Below, piece by piece: positions 51,344-60,843 of a DNA stretch of 64,000 nucleotides. Under the pieces are notes generated by a model that ran no database searches, was not told where the DNA came from, and saw only the letters and a program-made list of their open reading frames with translations. Within the stretch, counting starts at the first letter, position 1. The number at the start of each line of letters is the position of its first letter. Source of the DNA: Synechococcus sp. AG-679-D13 (lineage in GTDB: Bacteria; Cyanobacteriota; Cyanobacteriia; PCC-6307; Cyanobiaceae). The position numbers were made by a program, and so were the translations under genes. The stretch spans positions 1-64,000 of the forward strand of contig QCUM01000005.1 in NCBI GenBank assembly GCA_003210735.1, written 5' to 3'.

Positions 51344-52237
51344 ATGGCACTGATCCTCCCCCGCAGTTACCACAAGATCGGTGCCGTCGAACGCAACCGG
51401 ATCTCCTGGATCGAGCCCAAACAGGCCGAACGCCAGGACATCCGGCCATTGCGCATCGGCATTCTCAACATCATGCCGCTGGGGAAGCAGTACGAATTCA
51501 ACCTGCTGCACCCTCTTGGCCTGTCGGTGCTTCAGATCGAACCGGTCTGGATCCGCCTCAACACCCACGCCTACAAAAGCTGGGATCAGGAGCACCTGAA
51601 CAATCTGTACGTCAGCTGGGAGGAGGCCCTGGCTCAGGGCCCCATCGATGGATTGATCATCACCGGTGCTCCGGTGGAACATCTGCCGTTTGAGCAGGTG
51701 AAGTACTGGAAGGAACTGGTGCAGGTGATCGAAGAAGCCAGGTCAATCTGTGCCAGCACCCTTGGCCTGTGCTGGGCGGGCTTTGCCCTGGCCTATCTCG
51801 CCGGCGTTGACAAACATTCCTTTGATCGCAAGCTGTTTGGGGTTTACCCCATGCGCAGCCTGGTGCCGGGCCACCCGCTGATGGGCACCCAGGATGACCG
51901 CTTTCACTGCCCGCAGAGCCGACATGCAGGCCTCCCCGATGCCGCAATGGAATCAGCCCAGCGCCAGGGGCGACTCCGCCTGCTCGCCCATGGCGAACAG
52001 GTGGGCTACAGCATTTTTGAAACCCCCGACCAGCGGCAGCTGATGCATCTGGGCCATCCGGAATACAACGTTGGACGCATCGTGGGCGAGATGGAACGGG
52101 ACAAGGCCCGTGGAGATGTTCCACCACCGGAGAATTTCAATGCAGGCAACCCCAAGACGAGCTGGCGGTCACATCGCAACCTGCTGTTCCAGCAGTGGTT
52201 GTGGTTCTGTTATCAGCGCGTGAGCTTGGCGGGCTGA
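51344..52237 (+). CDS. metA: Homoserine O-acyltransferase MetA, 297 aa
   Basis: PLRIGILNIMPLGKQYEFNL opens the glutamine-amidotransferase-like fold. CASTLGLCWAGFALAYLAGV contains the nucleophilic Cys, and LMHLGHPEYNVGRIV the His/Glu of the catalytic triad. MetA acylates homoserine (acetyl or succinyl; the donor cannot be told by eye). ATG 51344 is preferred because the 42 upstream codons overlap metY. Confidence 0.92.
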   Translation: MALILPRSYHKIGAVERNRISWIEPKQAERQDIRPLRIGILNIMPLGKQYEFNLLHPLGLSVLQIEPVWIRLNTHAYKSWDQEHLNNLYVSWEEALAQGPIDGLIITGAPVEHLPFEQVKYWKELVQVIEEARSICASTLGLCWAGFALAYLAGVDKHSFDRKLFGVYPMRSLVPGHPLMGTQDDRFHCPQSRHAGLPDAAMESAQRQGRLRLLAHGEQVGYSIFETPDQRQLMHLGHPEYNVGRIVGEMERDKARGDVPPPENFNAGNPKTSWRSHRNLLFQQWLWFCYQRVSLAG

Positions 52238-52503
52238 TCCTGCAACCGCGTGGGAGCTGATTTGCGATTGAGTTCCCGTTCCAAAGCCGCGATGCGGCGT
52301 TCCCGCAAACAATGGCGGCAGCCCCCAAGGGTCTGGAGATGCTTTTCGGGGGTGATGGTGATCAGCTGAACGGGATGTTGCTTGCAGCGGATCTTCACCG
52401 GGCTTTTGAAGCTGCGCCAGACGACCTCGCTGTAGTCGTACTGATCACCAAAGCGCTGCTCTGCGCGCTTGAGGAATTCGTCCTTTGTTATTCGAGCTCC
52501 CAT
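52213..52503 (-). CDS. DUF723-type small Cys protein, 96 aa
   Basis: ATG 52501-52503. FLKRAEQRFGDQYDYSEVVW, SFKSPVKIRCKQHPVQLITI and GGCRHCLRERR match the DUF723-like module seen beside nucleases and homing enzymes (FIEKA, HGxKYDYS, C-x2-H, CxxC), with Cys/His that may bind zinc. It overlaps the metA 3' end by 25 bases in convergent orientation. Confidence 0.6.
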   Translation of the reverse strand: MGARITKDEFLKRAEQRFGDQYDYSEVVWRSFKSPVKIRCKQHPVQLITITPEKHLQTLGGCRHCLRERRIAALERELNRKSAPTRLQDQPAKLTR

Positions 52504-52625
52504 GGAAGGAATGTATGGGAGATCGTGACAGCTCGAACAAGGGCTTCATGGGTCGTCACCAGCGGGGCACACGAACGGCTCGTTCAACCATCAGGCTGGT
52601 CCCATCGATCTGCGGCTGGGAGGCC

Positions 52626-53228
52626 ATGGCGCTGAGCAGCGAACAAACGCAGCACCTGGCGCCTGTTCAACCGTGGACATTGATCCGAGGCTGGGTCAAA
52701 CCGGATGCCGCAACCTTCTGGCGCAACCAGCTGGCGGAATCTGTTGGCTGGCAGCAACCGATCGTGAGGGTTTACGGACGCCAGCACCCGGTGCCGCGCC
52801 TCACAGCGTTTCTTGCGAAAACTGGTGTGCGTTACCGCTACAGCGGAACACAACACACCGGCTCAGGCTGGCCGGAATGGTTCGTCCCTTTGCTGAAGGA
52901 GGTGAAACAGGCCTGCTCCTGCAACTTCAACGGTTGCTTGCTGAATCTGTATCGCCATGGCGAAGATCGGATGGGATGGCACGCCGACGATGAACCTGAA
53001 ATCGATCAAAGCTCTCCCATCGCATCTCTCTCTTTCGGGGCCAGTCGCGATTTTCAGCTGCGCCATCGCCACGAGACGGGCAACAAAACATCCTTGAGCC
53101 TTGCTGATGGTGATCTGCTGATCATGCAGTCGGGCTGTCAGCAGAGCTGGCAGCACTGCATTCCGCAACGCAAGAAGATCCGCACCATGCGGCTCAACCT
53201 CACGTTTCGCCGGTTTCAGATGGCTTGA
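52626..53228 (+). CDS. alkB: AlkB-type 2-oxoglutarate/Fe(II) dioxygenase, 200 aa
   Basis: YGRQHPVPRLTAFLAKTG, LLNLYRHGEDRMGWHADDEP (HxD iron site), SLSFGASRDFQLRHR and HCIPQRKKIRTMRLNLTFR (His and 2-oxoglutarate Arg). This is the DNA/RNA demethylase fold, repairing alkylated bases. ATG 52626 (MALSSEQTQHL) is preferred. The longer frame upstream overlaps the opposite gene. Confidence 0.9.
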   Translation: MALSSEQTQHLAPVQPWTLIRGWVKPDAATFWRNQLAESVGWQQPIVRVYGRQHPVPRLTAFLAKTGVRYRYSGTQHTGSGWPEWFVPLLKEVKQACSCNFNGCLLNLYRHGEDRMGWHADDEPEIDQSSPIASLSFGASRDFQLRHRHETGNKTSLSLADGDLLIMQSGCQQSWQHCIPQRKKIRTMRLNLTFRRFQMA

Positions 53229-53237
53229 CCCAACCGT

Positions 53238-53417
53238 TCAGAGGCCGAGGAACATCGCAGGAATACGGTCCAGGAAGTGATATCCCATCATCTGGAAAAC
53301 GATGTTCACCAGCATTCCTGCCAGATGCAAAGCACCAACCAAAGCCAATCCCCGCCAAAGCTTCTCAAACTGAGCGGGCGGTTGATTGGCAGTCCATGTT
53401 CCTGAATCGCTTGCCAT
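53238..53417 (-). CDS. Small membrane protein, 59 aa, paralogue of 16668-16847
   Basis: ATG 53415-53417. It has the same length and arrangement as the accessory-region copy: MASDSGTWTANQPPAQFEKL, one membrane helix (LALVGALHLAGMLVNIVFQ), end DRIPAMFLGL. Differences from the other copy are scattered and mostly conservative. It lies between alkB and the transporter gene in core-type sequence. Function unknown. Confidence 0.75.
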   Translation of the reverse strand: MASDSGTWTANQPPAQFEKLWRGLALVGALHLAGMLVNIVFQMMGYHFLDRIPAMFLGL

Positions 53418-53509
53418 GGGCCTGAAGCGCTGATCGATTCAAGCTTCAGCTAGCAATCATTTTTTACAACTGAATGTTATTAACTGTCATCAACGGCGCT
53501 CCCCGTCCA

Positions 53510-54418
53510 TCAATGCACCAGCAACGTCAACACCTGTCCCCACAGGGGAGCCGTGATCAGAGCCAGCACCGTGCTCCAGAAGACCAAACTCGCTGCATCT
53601 CCCTGCTCCCGGTCCGCCGACTCCGAGAGCAGAAGCACTGAGATAGCGGTTGGGGTGGCACCCTGCAAAGCCATGGCCTTGATCATCAAGGGATCCCAAC
53701 GCAACAGCAAACCGAGAACCATCAGCAGCAGGGGGAAGAGCAGAAGTTTTCCCACCAGAGCCGACCTCAGTCCGCGATTCAGCAGGCCAGGGATGCGCCG
53801 ATCCCGGAACAACGCACCAAGCCGCAACCCCACCACAAACAAAGCCAGGATCAGCACCAGCCTTGAGGGCCACCACAGCGCATCAGCGAGGCTCTCGCTC
53901 CACGGGGTCCACTGCACCAGCAAAGCTCCGAGCAGGCCACGACTGGCAGGACTGAGCAACAGCCCCTTTGCGGCCCCCTGAAGCAGAGAACTGGACTGCA
54001 AGGAACCACCGGCCAGCATCACCGCACCCACGCTCCAGGTGAACAGCGTGGCCCCGATGTCGTAGCCAATGGTGATCGACAAGGCTGTCTCCGGAAGGAA
54101 TGCAAGCGCCAGAGGGACGCCCACATAGGCCGTGTTGCCAACGCAGCTGCCCAACCGCAACGCCGAAGAGCGGTGGGGCTTGCCCGCGGATTCGATGGAA
54201 ACCAACACCAACCAGAGACTCACCACCACCGGCGCAACAACAGCGGCCTTCAGCACGGCGCTCGTCAAGCCACCACGCAGCAGCAATCCCATCACGCTCA
54301 ACGGCACGCCGAAACGAACCAACGGCCGCGCCAGACGCGTCGACAACTCGGGTTGCTGGCCCCCCAGCCAGAACCCAACCAGCAGGGAGGGGACCAGCTC
54401 CAGCAGGAAGCTCAGCAT
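53510..54418 (-). CDS. AEC-family transporter, about 302 aa
   Basis: Ten hydrophobic segments in two halves. The auxin-efflux-carrier pattern is visible in CVGNTAYVGVPLALAFLP (TGYLGxP-type) and MALQGATPTAISVLLL in the second half. Substrates in bacteria are often organic acids or amino acids. ATG 54416-54418, with an in-frame one two codons upstream. Confidence 0.8.
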   Translation of the reverse strand: MLSFLLELVPSLLVGFWLGGQQPELSTRLARPLVRFGVPLSVMGLLLRGGLTSAVLKAAVVAPVVVSLWLVLVSIESAGKPHRSSALRLGSCVGNTAYVGVPLALAFLPETALSITIGYDIGATLFTWSVGAVMLAGGSLQSSSLLQGAAKGLLLSPASRGLLGALLVQWTPWSESLADALWWPSRLVLILALFVVGLRLGALFRDRRIPGLLNRGLRSALVGKLLLFPLLLMVLGLLLRWDPLMIKAMALQGATPTAISVLLLSESADREQGDAASLVFWSTVLALITAPLWGQVLTLLVH

Positions 54419-54472
54419 GGCCAAACTCCCAGTGCAGACTCAACGCTAATCACCATCAGGAGTTGCCAGGCC

Positions 54473-54679
54473 ATGCGTGCATCGCCCCAGACCAGACCTC
54501 ATCGGATCGTTCGAAGCGATGGCGGCAGCGACCAACTCACCAGACAGCAGTTCAACAGCTACGACGCTGCCTATGACGCATTGGCGACGTACTACGGCGA
54601 TTTCTGCTGCTCCGATGACGACCGGATCGACTACACGATCAAGGCTTGTTCTGATCCCGCTGCCGGACCCGAGCCATGA
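54473..54679 (+). CDS. Small hypothetical protein, 68 aa
   Basis: ATG 54473 follows AGGAG. PHRIVRSDGGSDQLTRQQFN and SYDAAYDALATYYGDFCCSD with an acidic end resemble small cyanobacterial proteins (IVRSDG, YDAAYD, CCSD). It overlaps the opposite small membrane-protein gene by 41 bases at the 3' end. Confidence 0.6.
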   Translation: MRASPQTRPHRIVRSDGGSDQLTRQQFNSYDAAYDALATYYGDFCCSDDDRIDYTIKACSDPAAGPEP

Positions 54680-54821
54680 AGCGACGCACCCGGCGACGGC
54701 GCCATTGAACAGTGATCACAAAAGGTGCAGCGATCAAACCGAGCACCAGAAGCACCCGCAGCAGATCCTCCAGTGAGGCCTGGGGCAGGGCCGGGAACAG
54801 AGTGACAGCGATCTGCGGCAT
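54639..54821 (-). CDS. Small membrane protein at the end of the amino-acid ABC operon, 60 aa
   Basis: ATG 54819-54821 overlaps the stop of the ATPase gene (TGATG). One helix (LLRVLLVLGLIAAPFVITVQ) is followed by a very basic tail (WRRRRVRRFMARVRQRD). Its coupling to the ABC operon is the main clue, and its role there is unknown. Confidence 0.6.
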   Translation of the reverse strand: MPQIAVTLFPALPQASLEDLLRVLLVLGLIAAPFVITVQWRRRRVRRFMARVRQRDQNKP

Positions 54822-55561
54822 CAGACCATCTGGCTGAGGAAACGACGGCTGCGCTCTTCACGGGCGTTGGTGAAGAAGCTGGCGGGATCTGAGGTCTCCA
54901 CCACCTGCCCCTGATCCATGAACATCACACGGTCAGCCACCTCCCGGGCAAAACCGAGCTCATGGGTCACCACCACCATGGTCATGCCGTCTCTGGCCAG
55001 TTGTCGCATGGCATCGAGCACCTCCTTCACCCGTTCGGGATCGAGGGCACTGGTGGGTTCGTCGAACAACATCACCTCAGGATCCAGAGCCAGGGCGCGG
55101 GCGATCGCCACCCGTTGCTGCTGGCCGCCGCTCAGCTGCGCGGGGAACTTGTGCGCCTGCTCTCGGATTCCCATCTGATCGAGCAGCTCGATGGCCCGCT
55201 GCTCAGCCTGCGCTTTGGGTCGTTTCTGCACCTTCACCGGCGCCAGGGTGATGTTGTCGAGGATTGAAAGATGAGGGAAGAGGTTGAACTGCTGAAACAC
55301 CATCCCGACGCGGCGTCGGATCTCGCGCACCGGCCGCTCCTCATGGGCGGCATCCAAGCGAACACCCAGCACATCCAACTCACCGCCGTCGAGCTTTTCA
55401 AGACCGTTGAACGTGCGGATCAGGGTGCTTTTCCCCGATCCGGAAGGCCCCATCACCACCAGCACTTCCCCACTGGCCACCTCAAGGCTGACCCCATCGA
55501 GAGCACGCGAACCCGGGGTGTAGCTCTTCACCAGATCGGTGGCGCGGATAGCGACGGTCAT
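54821..55561 (-). CDS. Polar amino-acid ABC transporter ATPase, 246 aa
   Basis: Walker A GPSGSGKST, Q-loop FQQFNLFPHLSILDNI, signature LSGGQQQRVAIARALALDPE and Walker B VMLFDEPTSALDP are all present, with the spacing of the GlnQ/HisP group. It energises the permeases upstream. ATG 55559-55561 (MTVAIRATDLVKSYT) overlaps the permease stop by ATGA. In cyanobacteria this unit recalls the NatFGH-BgtA system. Confidence 0.92.
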   Translation of the reverse strand: MTVAIRATDLVKSYTPGSRALDGVSLEVASGEVLVVMGPSGSGKSTLIRTFNGLEKLDGGELDVLGVRLDAAHEERPVREIRRRVGMVFQQFNLFPHLSILDNITLAPVKVQKRPKAQAEQRAIELLDQMGIREQAHKFPAQLSGGQQQRVAIARALALDPEVMLFDEPTSALDPERVKEVLDAMRQLARDGMTMVVVTHELGFAREVADRVMFMDQGQVVETSDPASFFTNAREERSRRFLSQMV

Positions 55562-56532
55562 CGGTCGGATCGGAGAGGGTCGAGCCGAAGCTCCAGGTGG
55601 CGGGCCAGCAGGGCCATGGCCGTGCATGCCAGCCAGTAAACCGCAGCCAACCAGAGGTAAACCTCAAGGAAGCGGCCGATGAAGACCGGATTGGCCAGCA
55701 GGCTGCGACTGATACCAAGCAGTTCCACCAAGCCGAGAATCGCCATGAGGCTGGTGTTCTGCAACAGACCAACCGCTTGATTGGTGAGCGATGGCAGCGC
55801 GATGCGCAGGGCCTGCGGCAACACCACCAGCTGAAGGCTTTGCCACTCCGAAAGGCCCAACACCGCTGCCGCCTCCCGCTGCATGGGCGGGATGGCCTGC
55901 AACCCGCCGCGAACATCCTCAGCGATGTAGGCCGCCGCGAAAAAGGCAAAGGCCAGCACAGCTCGCAAGACCCGGTTGATCTCCAGTCCCGGGGGAAGGA
56001 AAAGGGGGATCAGCAGCTGACCGAAGAACAGCACAGCGATCAAAGGCACCGCCCGCATCAGCTCGATATACGCCGTACTGCTCAGCCGCAGCACCGGCAG
56101 TCGACTGCGGCGCCCCAGGGCCAGCAAAACCCCAATGGGCAGGGCCAGCAGTCCGCTGCCGAAGGTGAGCAGAAGGGTGAGGGTGAAACCGCCCCAGTCG
56201 CGCGTGCTCACCGGTTCAAGCACCAGTCCACCGGCCACCAGCCAGAGCCCGAGAGGAGCCATGGCGAGCCAGATCAACGGCAACCAGCGCTGCAGGGGCC
56301 CCCGCCGAGGTCCGAGCAGGGTGAAACCGATCAGCACCACAAGGGCGACCATCCAGAGCAGCGGTCGCCAGCGCTGATCCACCGGATAACTCCCCACCAC
56401 ATAAAGCGGCAGATTGGAGACCACCACTCGCCAGTCTGCGGCCAGCAGCAGCCAGTGCAACACCGACCACAATCCCCAGCCGATCAGCGCCGTCAGCACA
56501 AGGGTGACGGAACGGTTGAGCCAACGATTCAT
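55558..56532 (-). CDS. Amino-acid ABC transporter permease, 324 aa
   Basis: Long N-terminal membrane part followed by the HisM/GlnP-type permease core (LTLLLTFGSGLLALPIGVLL, TAYIELMRAVPLIAVLFFG, SLTNQAVGLLQNTSLMAILG). It overlaps neighbours by 1-4 bases in the operon. The extended N-terminus is like AapM. Confidence 0.88.
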   Translation of the reverse strand: MNRWLNRSVTLVLTALIGWGLWSVLHWLLLAADWRVVVSNLPLYVVGSYPVDQRWRPLLWMVALVVLIGFTLLGPRRGPLQRWLPLIWLAMAPLGLWLVAGGLVLEPVSTRDWGGFTLTLLLTFGSGLLALPIGVLLALGRRSRLPVLRLSSTAYIELMRAVPLIAVLFFGQLLIPLFLPPGLEINRVLRAVLAFAFFAAAYIAEDVRGGLQAIPPMQREAAAVLGLSEWQSLQLVVLPQALRIALPSLTNQAVGLLQNTSLMAILGLVELLGISRSLLANPVFIGRFLEVYLWLAAVYWLACTAMALLARHLELRLDPLRSDR

Positions 56533-57422
56533 CAGCGACTCCTCCGCATGCGACCCAGCACGGTGGCGTTGATGCCGGCCATCCCGCCACTGATCAACAG
56601 GTTCAGCAGCAGGAAGCTGATCAACAGCAGCAGAAAGCCCTCAATGGCTCGGCCTGTCTGGGTGATGGTGGTATCGCTGACGGCGTAAAGATCCGCATAA
56701 CCCACGGCGATGGCGAGGGTGCTGTTCTTGGCCAGGTTGAGGTACTGACTGGTCAACGCCGGCAGAATTGCAGGCAGGGCCTGGGGAAGAACGATCCGGC
56801 GCAAGCCAAGGCCCTCGCTCAGACCAAGACTGCGAAAAGCCTCCCACTGTCCGCGGGGAACAGCGTTGACCCCGCCCCGAACGATCTCTGCAATCGAAGC
56901 CCCGGTGAACACGGTGAGCCCTGTGAGCACGGCGCAGAACTCAACGCTGAGGGGCATCCCCAGCATTGAGATGCCCTGATTGGACAACTGAATGAGGCCA
57001 CCGATCGGGGTTTCAGGCAGCCCAAGAAAGGCCACGAAATACCAGAACAACAACTGCAGCAGAAGGGGAACCTGCCGAATCACGGCGACGTAGCCACCGG
57101 CAAGGCTGCGCAACAGGCGGTTGCTGCTGCTGCGGGCAGCACCGGCTGCCACCCCCAGCAGCGTGGCCAGCACCAAACCGGCTGCGATCACCTTGAGGCT
57201 GTTGAGCCAACCGATGGTGAGCGCCCAGAGATAGCTGTCAGAGGGAGAGTAAGGAAGAGCGCTCTCCGCCAGGGCAAAGCCTGACGGGCGCCCCAACCAA
57301 CCGAAATCCAGACCAAGCCCTGTGCGCAGCAGGTTCACCGCCAGGTTGTTCACCAGCAGTGCCAGGAGGGCCAGCAACAGCGCGGCAACGCCAACCTGGA
57401 GGAGCAAAGAGCGTCGCCGCAT
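56532..57422 (-). CDS. Amino-acid ABC transporter permease, 296 aa
   Basis: Five or more helices and the EAA-type loop (EAFRSLGLSEGLGLRRIVLP). LLGVAAGAARSSSNRLLRSL and YVAVIRQVPLLLQLLFWY are typical of AapQ/GlnP permeases. It ends one base into the next permease gene. It forms the transmembrane channel with that partner. Confidence 0.88.
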   Translation of the reverse strand: MRRRSLLLQVGVAALLLALLALLVNNLAVNLLRTGLGLDFGWLGRPSGFALAESALPYSPSDSYLWALTIGWLNSLKVIAAGLVLATLLGVAAGAARSSSNRLLRSLAGGYVAVIRQVPLLLQLLFWYFVAFLGLPETPIGGLIQLSNQGISMLGMPLSVEFCAVLTGLTVFTGASIAEIVRGGVNAVPRGQWEAFRSLGLSEGLGLRRIVLPQALPAILPALTSQYLNLAKNSTLAIAVGYADLYAVSDTTITQTGRAIEGFLLLLISFLLLNLLISGGMAGINATVLGRMRRSR

Positions 57423-58483
57423 CAGGTGAAGGGTGGCGCGATCATCAGGCCACCGTCCTCCGCCAGACGGTTCGCCCCACGGGGAATGGCGACGGGTGTG
57501 GCGGGTCCGAGATGGCGGTCATAGATCTCGCCGTAGTTCCCGGTGGCACGGATGACCTGAACGACAAAGTCATCGGGAAGGCCGAGCTTGCTGCCGAGGC
57601 CACCATCGATGCCGAGGAAGCGTCTAAGGGCTGTTTGGCTGGCATCAGCCTCAGCCTGCTCAACCATCGCGTCCACATTGGCCTGGGTGATCCCCCGCTC
57701 CTCCGCTTCGATCAGGGCCAGCACCACCCAGGTCATCGCATCGGCCATGGTCTGATCTCCCCCCACAACGGCAGGAGCCAGAGGCTCTTTGCTCAGCCGG
57801 TCCGCGAGGATCACATGCTTCTCAGGATCTGCGAAGCCAGAGCGGGCCGACGCGAGCTGGGAGCGATCGGAGGTCATCGCCGCACAGCGTCCCTGCAGAT
57901 AGCCACCGACAACCTGATTCAGATCCTGATATTTGATCGGCGTATAAGGAATGCCTTCAGCGGCAAATGTGTCATTCAGGTTCTGCTCGGTGGTCGTGCC
58001 GGACCCCACGCAGATGGCCTTGCCACTCAGATCCTTCAGCGAACGGATCCCGGCGGCTTCAGGCACCAACAACCCCTGACCATCATGAAAAACGACCGGC
58101 CCGAAGCTGAGGCCGTTCCCGCCAGCTGAATCGCGGCTGAGGGTCCATGTGGTGTTTCGAGAGAGCAGATCGATCTCGCCGGATCGAAGCGCTGTGAAGC
58201 GTTCTGGAGCAGTGAGCGGTCGGTATTGCACCTTTTTGGCATCGCCGACAAATGCGGCGGCCATCGCCCTGCAGATGTCCACATCCAGACCGGTGTAGAC
58301 CCCCTCAGCACTGAGGAAACTGAATCCGGGAATCTTGCCGCTGACGCCGCAGAGCAGCTCACCCCGCTGTTTCACCAGGTCAAGACGGGAGACCGAGGCG
58401 CCATCCATGGATGCACATCCACTAACCAGGGCCGCAAGTCCGACCGTGGCGCCGACCAGAAGGCGATTACAGGTGCGAAACAT
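57422..58483 (-). CDS. Amino-acid ABC transporter substrate-binding lipoprotein, 353 aa
   Basis: ATG 58481-58483 gives a lipoprotein signal (LLVGATVGLAALVSGC) with lipobox VSGC. The mature family-3 binding fold has GFSFLSAEGVYTGLDVDICR, ALRSGEIDLLSRNTTWTLSR and GKAICVGSGTTTEQNLND, as in AapJ-type proteins. It captures polar or general L-amino acids for the following permeases. It is first gene of the operon. Confidence 0.9.
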   Translation of the reverse strand: MFRTCNRLLVGATVGLAALVSGCASMDGASVSRLDLVKQRGELLCGVSGKIPGFSFLSAEGVYTGLDVDICRAMAAAFVGDAKKVQYRPLTAPERFTALRSGEIDLLSRNTTWTLSRDSAGGNGLSFGPVVFHDGQGLLVPEAAGIRSLKDLSGKAICVGSGTTTEQNLNDTFAAEGIPYTPIKYQDLNQVVGGYLQGRCAAMTSDRSQLASARSGFADPEKHVILADRLSKEPLAPAVVGGDQTMADAMTWVVLALIEAEERGITQANVDAMVEQAEADASQTALRRFLGIDGGLGSKLGLPDDFVVQVIRATGNYGEIYDRHLGPATPVAIPRGANRLAEDGGLMIAPPFT

Positions 58484-58573
58484 CAAGGTTGGGACGATTC
58501 GGCTGGGATTGTCCCAGATCCGAAGTCTTTCCTGACGAACAGCACTAGTTTCCACTGATTGTTTAGCTGATCA

Positions 58574-58897
58574 ATGCGCGCGCTGCCACAGCTGATGGCT
58601 CTGGCAATCAGCTTGATCACCCTGACCTTGCCGTCTCAGGCCCTGGCTGAGACCAATCGTCAGGCGTACAACAACAAAATGACCCTGCTGCAGGTGCTGC
58701 TGGACGGAGCCAAGGAGCGCGCTAGCGATACCGGCGATCTCGAAACGCTCTGCATGCTGATGAGCATCGGCAACGACGTGACCAGTCGCTATTCCCAGCT
58801 GAATCCAGAGGATTTGCAGGTGAAGGATCGACTGGGTGCCATGCGGAATGACCTGAGCCTCTGCCTGGCACTGCTCGACGGGCCACGGTCCCTTTGA
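58574..58897 (+). CDS. Secreted hypothetical protein, 107 aa
   Basis: ATG 58574. A signal peptide (LMALAISLITLTLPSQALA) precedes a short helical mature domain (YNNKMTLLQVLLDGAKERAS, DLETLCMLMSIGND) with two Cys. Divergent from the amino-acid operon by 90 bases, convergent with the SulP gene. No family recognised. Confidence 0.6.
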   Translation: MRALPQLMALAISLITLTLPSQALAETNRQAYNNKMTLLQVLLDGAKERASDTGDLETLCMLMSIGNDVTSRYSQLNPEDLQVKDRLGAMRNDLSLCLALLDGPRSL

Positions 58898-58915
58898 TCA
58901 AGGCTGGGGGTGAGA

Positions 58916-60466
58916 TCAGGCGTGGGCCGACTCCTGCCCGCCGATGCGCTCGAAAAGATCGAGACTCTCCTCGTTGAGGCCCTCGACATTCACCTGTGAA
59001 CCGCCGAGACGCAGCTTGCGGACCACTTGATCCAGCGCAGCGACTCCGCTCTGGTCCCAGATGTGGGCAGACGAGAGATCGATGGTGATGCGTGCAGGGT
59101 GATCGTGCAGATCAAATCCCTGCACGAAATACACCTTGCTGACGAAAAACAACTGACCCTTCACCCGGTAGCGGAGCTCATCAGGGCTGATCTCCATGCT
59201 TTCGACTTCGATCACCTTGGCCACTTTGCGGCTGAACAAAATTCCAGCCAGTGCCACACCGGCGATCACGCCGAGCGCCAGGTTGTGAGGCGTGGTGAGC
59301 ATGGTGACAGCGAAGGTCATCACCATCACGGAGGTGTCGCTCTTGGGAATGCGACGCAGATTGCGCAATCCATTGATGTCAGCGGTGCTGACGGCAATGC
59401 TGACCATCACCGCCACCAGGGCGGCCATCGGAATCTGCTTCAGCCAGGGGCCCGCCAGCAGGATCATCGCCAGCAGGCTGACGCCTGAGAAAAGGGTGGA
59501 AAGCCTGGTGCGGCCTCCGTTATCCACATTCATCACCGATTGACCCACCAGGGCGCAACCGGCCATACCGCCGAACAGGGAGGCAACGATGTTGGCGATG
59601 CCCTGACCGCGGGCCTCCACGTTCTTGTCGGTGCTGGTGTCGGTTTTGTCATCCAGGATGTCCTGGGTGAGGAAGGTCTCCATCAGACCCACCAATGAGA
59701 TCGCCAGAGCTGTGGGCAGAACAACCCCAAGCGTGTCGAGATTGAAAGCCACACCTCCTTCACCGAAGGGCAGGCTGAAACTGGGCAGCCCGGCCGGGAG
59801 AGTTCCAAGGCTGCTGACTGTGGGGATGTCGAAACTGAAGCCAACGCTGATCAGTGTCAGCACCACGATCGCGACCAGCTGAGAGGGCACGACACGCGTC
59901 AGACGAGGCAAGCCGTAGATGATCGCCAGACCCAGCAGCACAAGACCCCAGACGATTGGAATCTGGCCGCCGTGGGGCAGCAGCGAAGCCCCATCGCTGT
60001 GATGCAGGTCGAGACCCAGTTGCGGAAGCTGTGCCTGGAAGATCAACAGGGCCAGGGCATTAACGAAGCCACTGAGCACCCCTTGGGGCACGAACCGCAT
60101 TTGATAGGCCAGTCGCAGATAGCCCCAGGCGATCTGAAGAAGACCGGTCACCAGACCCGCCACCATCAGGTACTGCACACCGAGGCCCGGACCCCGTGCC
60201 TCTCCAGTGGCCACAAGGCCTGTCATCAACAGAGCTGTTGATCCGGTGGCGGAGGTGATCATCGCCATGCGCCCACCCACGACGGCGATCGTGAGAGACA
60301 GGCAGAACGCGCCGAACAAACCGACTTTGGGGTCGACACCAGCGATGCCGGAAAAAGCAATCGCCTCAGGGATCATGGCGAAGGCAACCACCAGACCCGA
60401 CAACAGGTCCTTGCTGGGGTTGGCGAACCACTGGTTCACCAGGGACGGATTCGATCGCGTGGCCAT
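58916..60466 (-). CDS. SulP-family anion transporter with STAS domain, BicA-like, 516 aa
   Basis: ATG 60464-60466. The membrane part carries [20 protein letters not shown] at the substrate site and [30 protein letters not shown]-type segments. The C-terminal STAS domain ends [39 protein letters not shown]. BicA-type members carry bicarbonate with sodium; others carry sulfate. The family is sure, the substrate not. Two small RNA-like segments lie upstream on the opposite strand. Confidence 0.88.
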   Translation of the reverse strand: MATRSNPSLVNQWFANPSKDLLSGLVVAFAMIPEAIAFSGIAGVDPKVGLFGAFCLSLTIAVVGGRMAMITSATGSTALLMTGLVATGEARGPGLGVQYLMVAGLVTGLLQIAWGYLRLAYQMRFVPQGVLSGFVNALALLIFQAQLPQLGLDLHHSDGASLLPHGGQIPIVWGLVLLGLAIIYGLPRLTRVVPSQLVAIVVLTLISVGFSFDIPTVSSLGTLPAGLPSFSLPFGEGGVAFNLDTLGVVLPTALAISLVGLMETFLTQDILDDKTDTSTDKNVEARGQGIANIVASLFGGMAGCALVGQSVMNVDNGGRTRLSTLFSGVSLLAMILLAGPWLKQIPMAALVAVMVSIAVSTADINGLRNLRRIPKSDTSVMVMTFAVTMLTTPHNLALGVIAGVALAGILFSRKVAKVIEVESMEISPDELRYRVKGQLFFVSKVYFVQGFDLHDHPARITIDLSSAHIWDQSGVAALDQVVRKLRLGGSQVNVEGLNEESLDLFERIGGQESAHA

Positions 60467-60597
60467 CCACGGCTGCCGCAGGATGTCGCGACCGTAGATC
60501 ACGACACAGCCCTTGATACGACACGAGGTTGTGGAAAAGGCGCTGAGCCCTCAACCGACCAGCCGACGGCAGGGTGCGCATAAATACTTACTCATCT

Positions 60598-60664
60598 TGT
60601 ACACTTGAGACACGTCTTGAGAGGCGATCTGTCCCGGGTACGTCGAGCCCCGGGACTTTTTATT
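60598..60664 (+). ncRNA. Possible short hairpin-terminated RNA
   Basis: GTCCCGGG (60631-60638) pairs with CCCGGGAC (60649-60656), followed by TTTTTATT. A -10-like TACACT lies at 60600-60605 and no gene is on this strand upstream, so a transcript of some 50 bases is possible. It runs away from the leftward SulP gene. Confidence 0.4.
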
Positions 60665-60689
60665 GCCCGATCGCCGATCCCCGGATCTT

Positions 60690-60820
60690 TAGGCATTAAG
60701 CCTTTGCAACCAAGCCCTTGAACGGCAGGGCGAAGCAGGAGGCTGGTTGCACAGCGGGATTGGTAGCCAGCTGTCACCAAAGGCTCAAGGGCGGGATCCT
60801 CTCCGGGACCCGCTTTTTTG
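60690..60820 (+). ncRNA. Possible structured RNA ending in a terminator
   Basis: Nested inverted repeats: AGGC/GCCT (60691-60704), TGCAACCA (60705-60712) with TGGTTGCA (60744-60751) around a shorter AGCCC/GGGC stem, and a final GCGGG/CCCGC hairpin with TTTTTT (60791-60819). No protein-like frame. I cannot assign it to SRP RNA, 6S RNA or RNase P from sequence. Confidence 0.4.
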
Positions 60821-60843
60821 TTTTGAGCTGTTGGACTTGCCCG

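Noticed and set aside
55597-56688. 363-codon plus-strand frame over the ABC permeases
   Set aside because: It is antisense to two clear permease genes and is Gln/Arg/His-rich without any motif.
60690-60820. SRP (4.5S) RNA or 6S RNA gene
   Set aside because: The SRP hallmark GGAAGGNAGCA and a 6S-type central bubble are not visible, so only an unnamed structured RNA is proposed.
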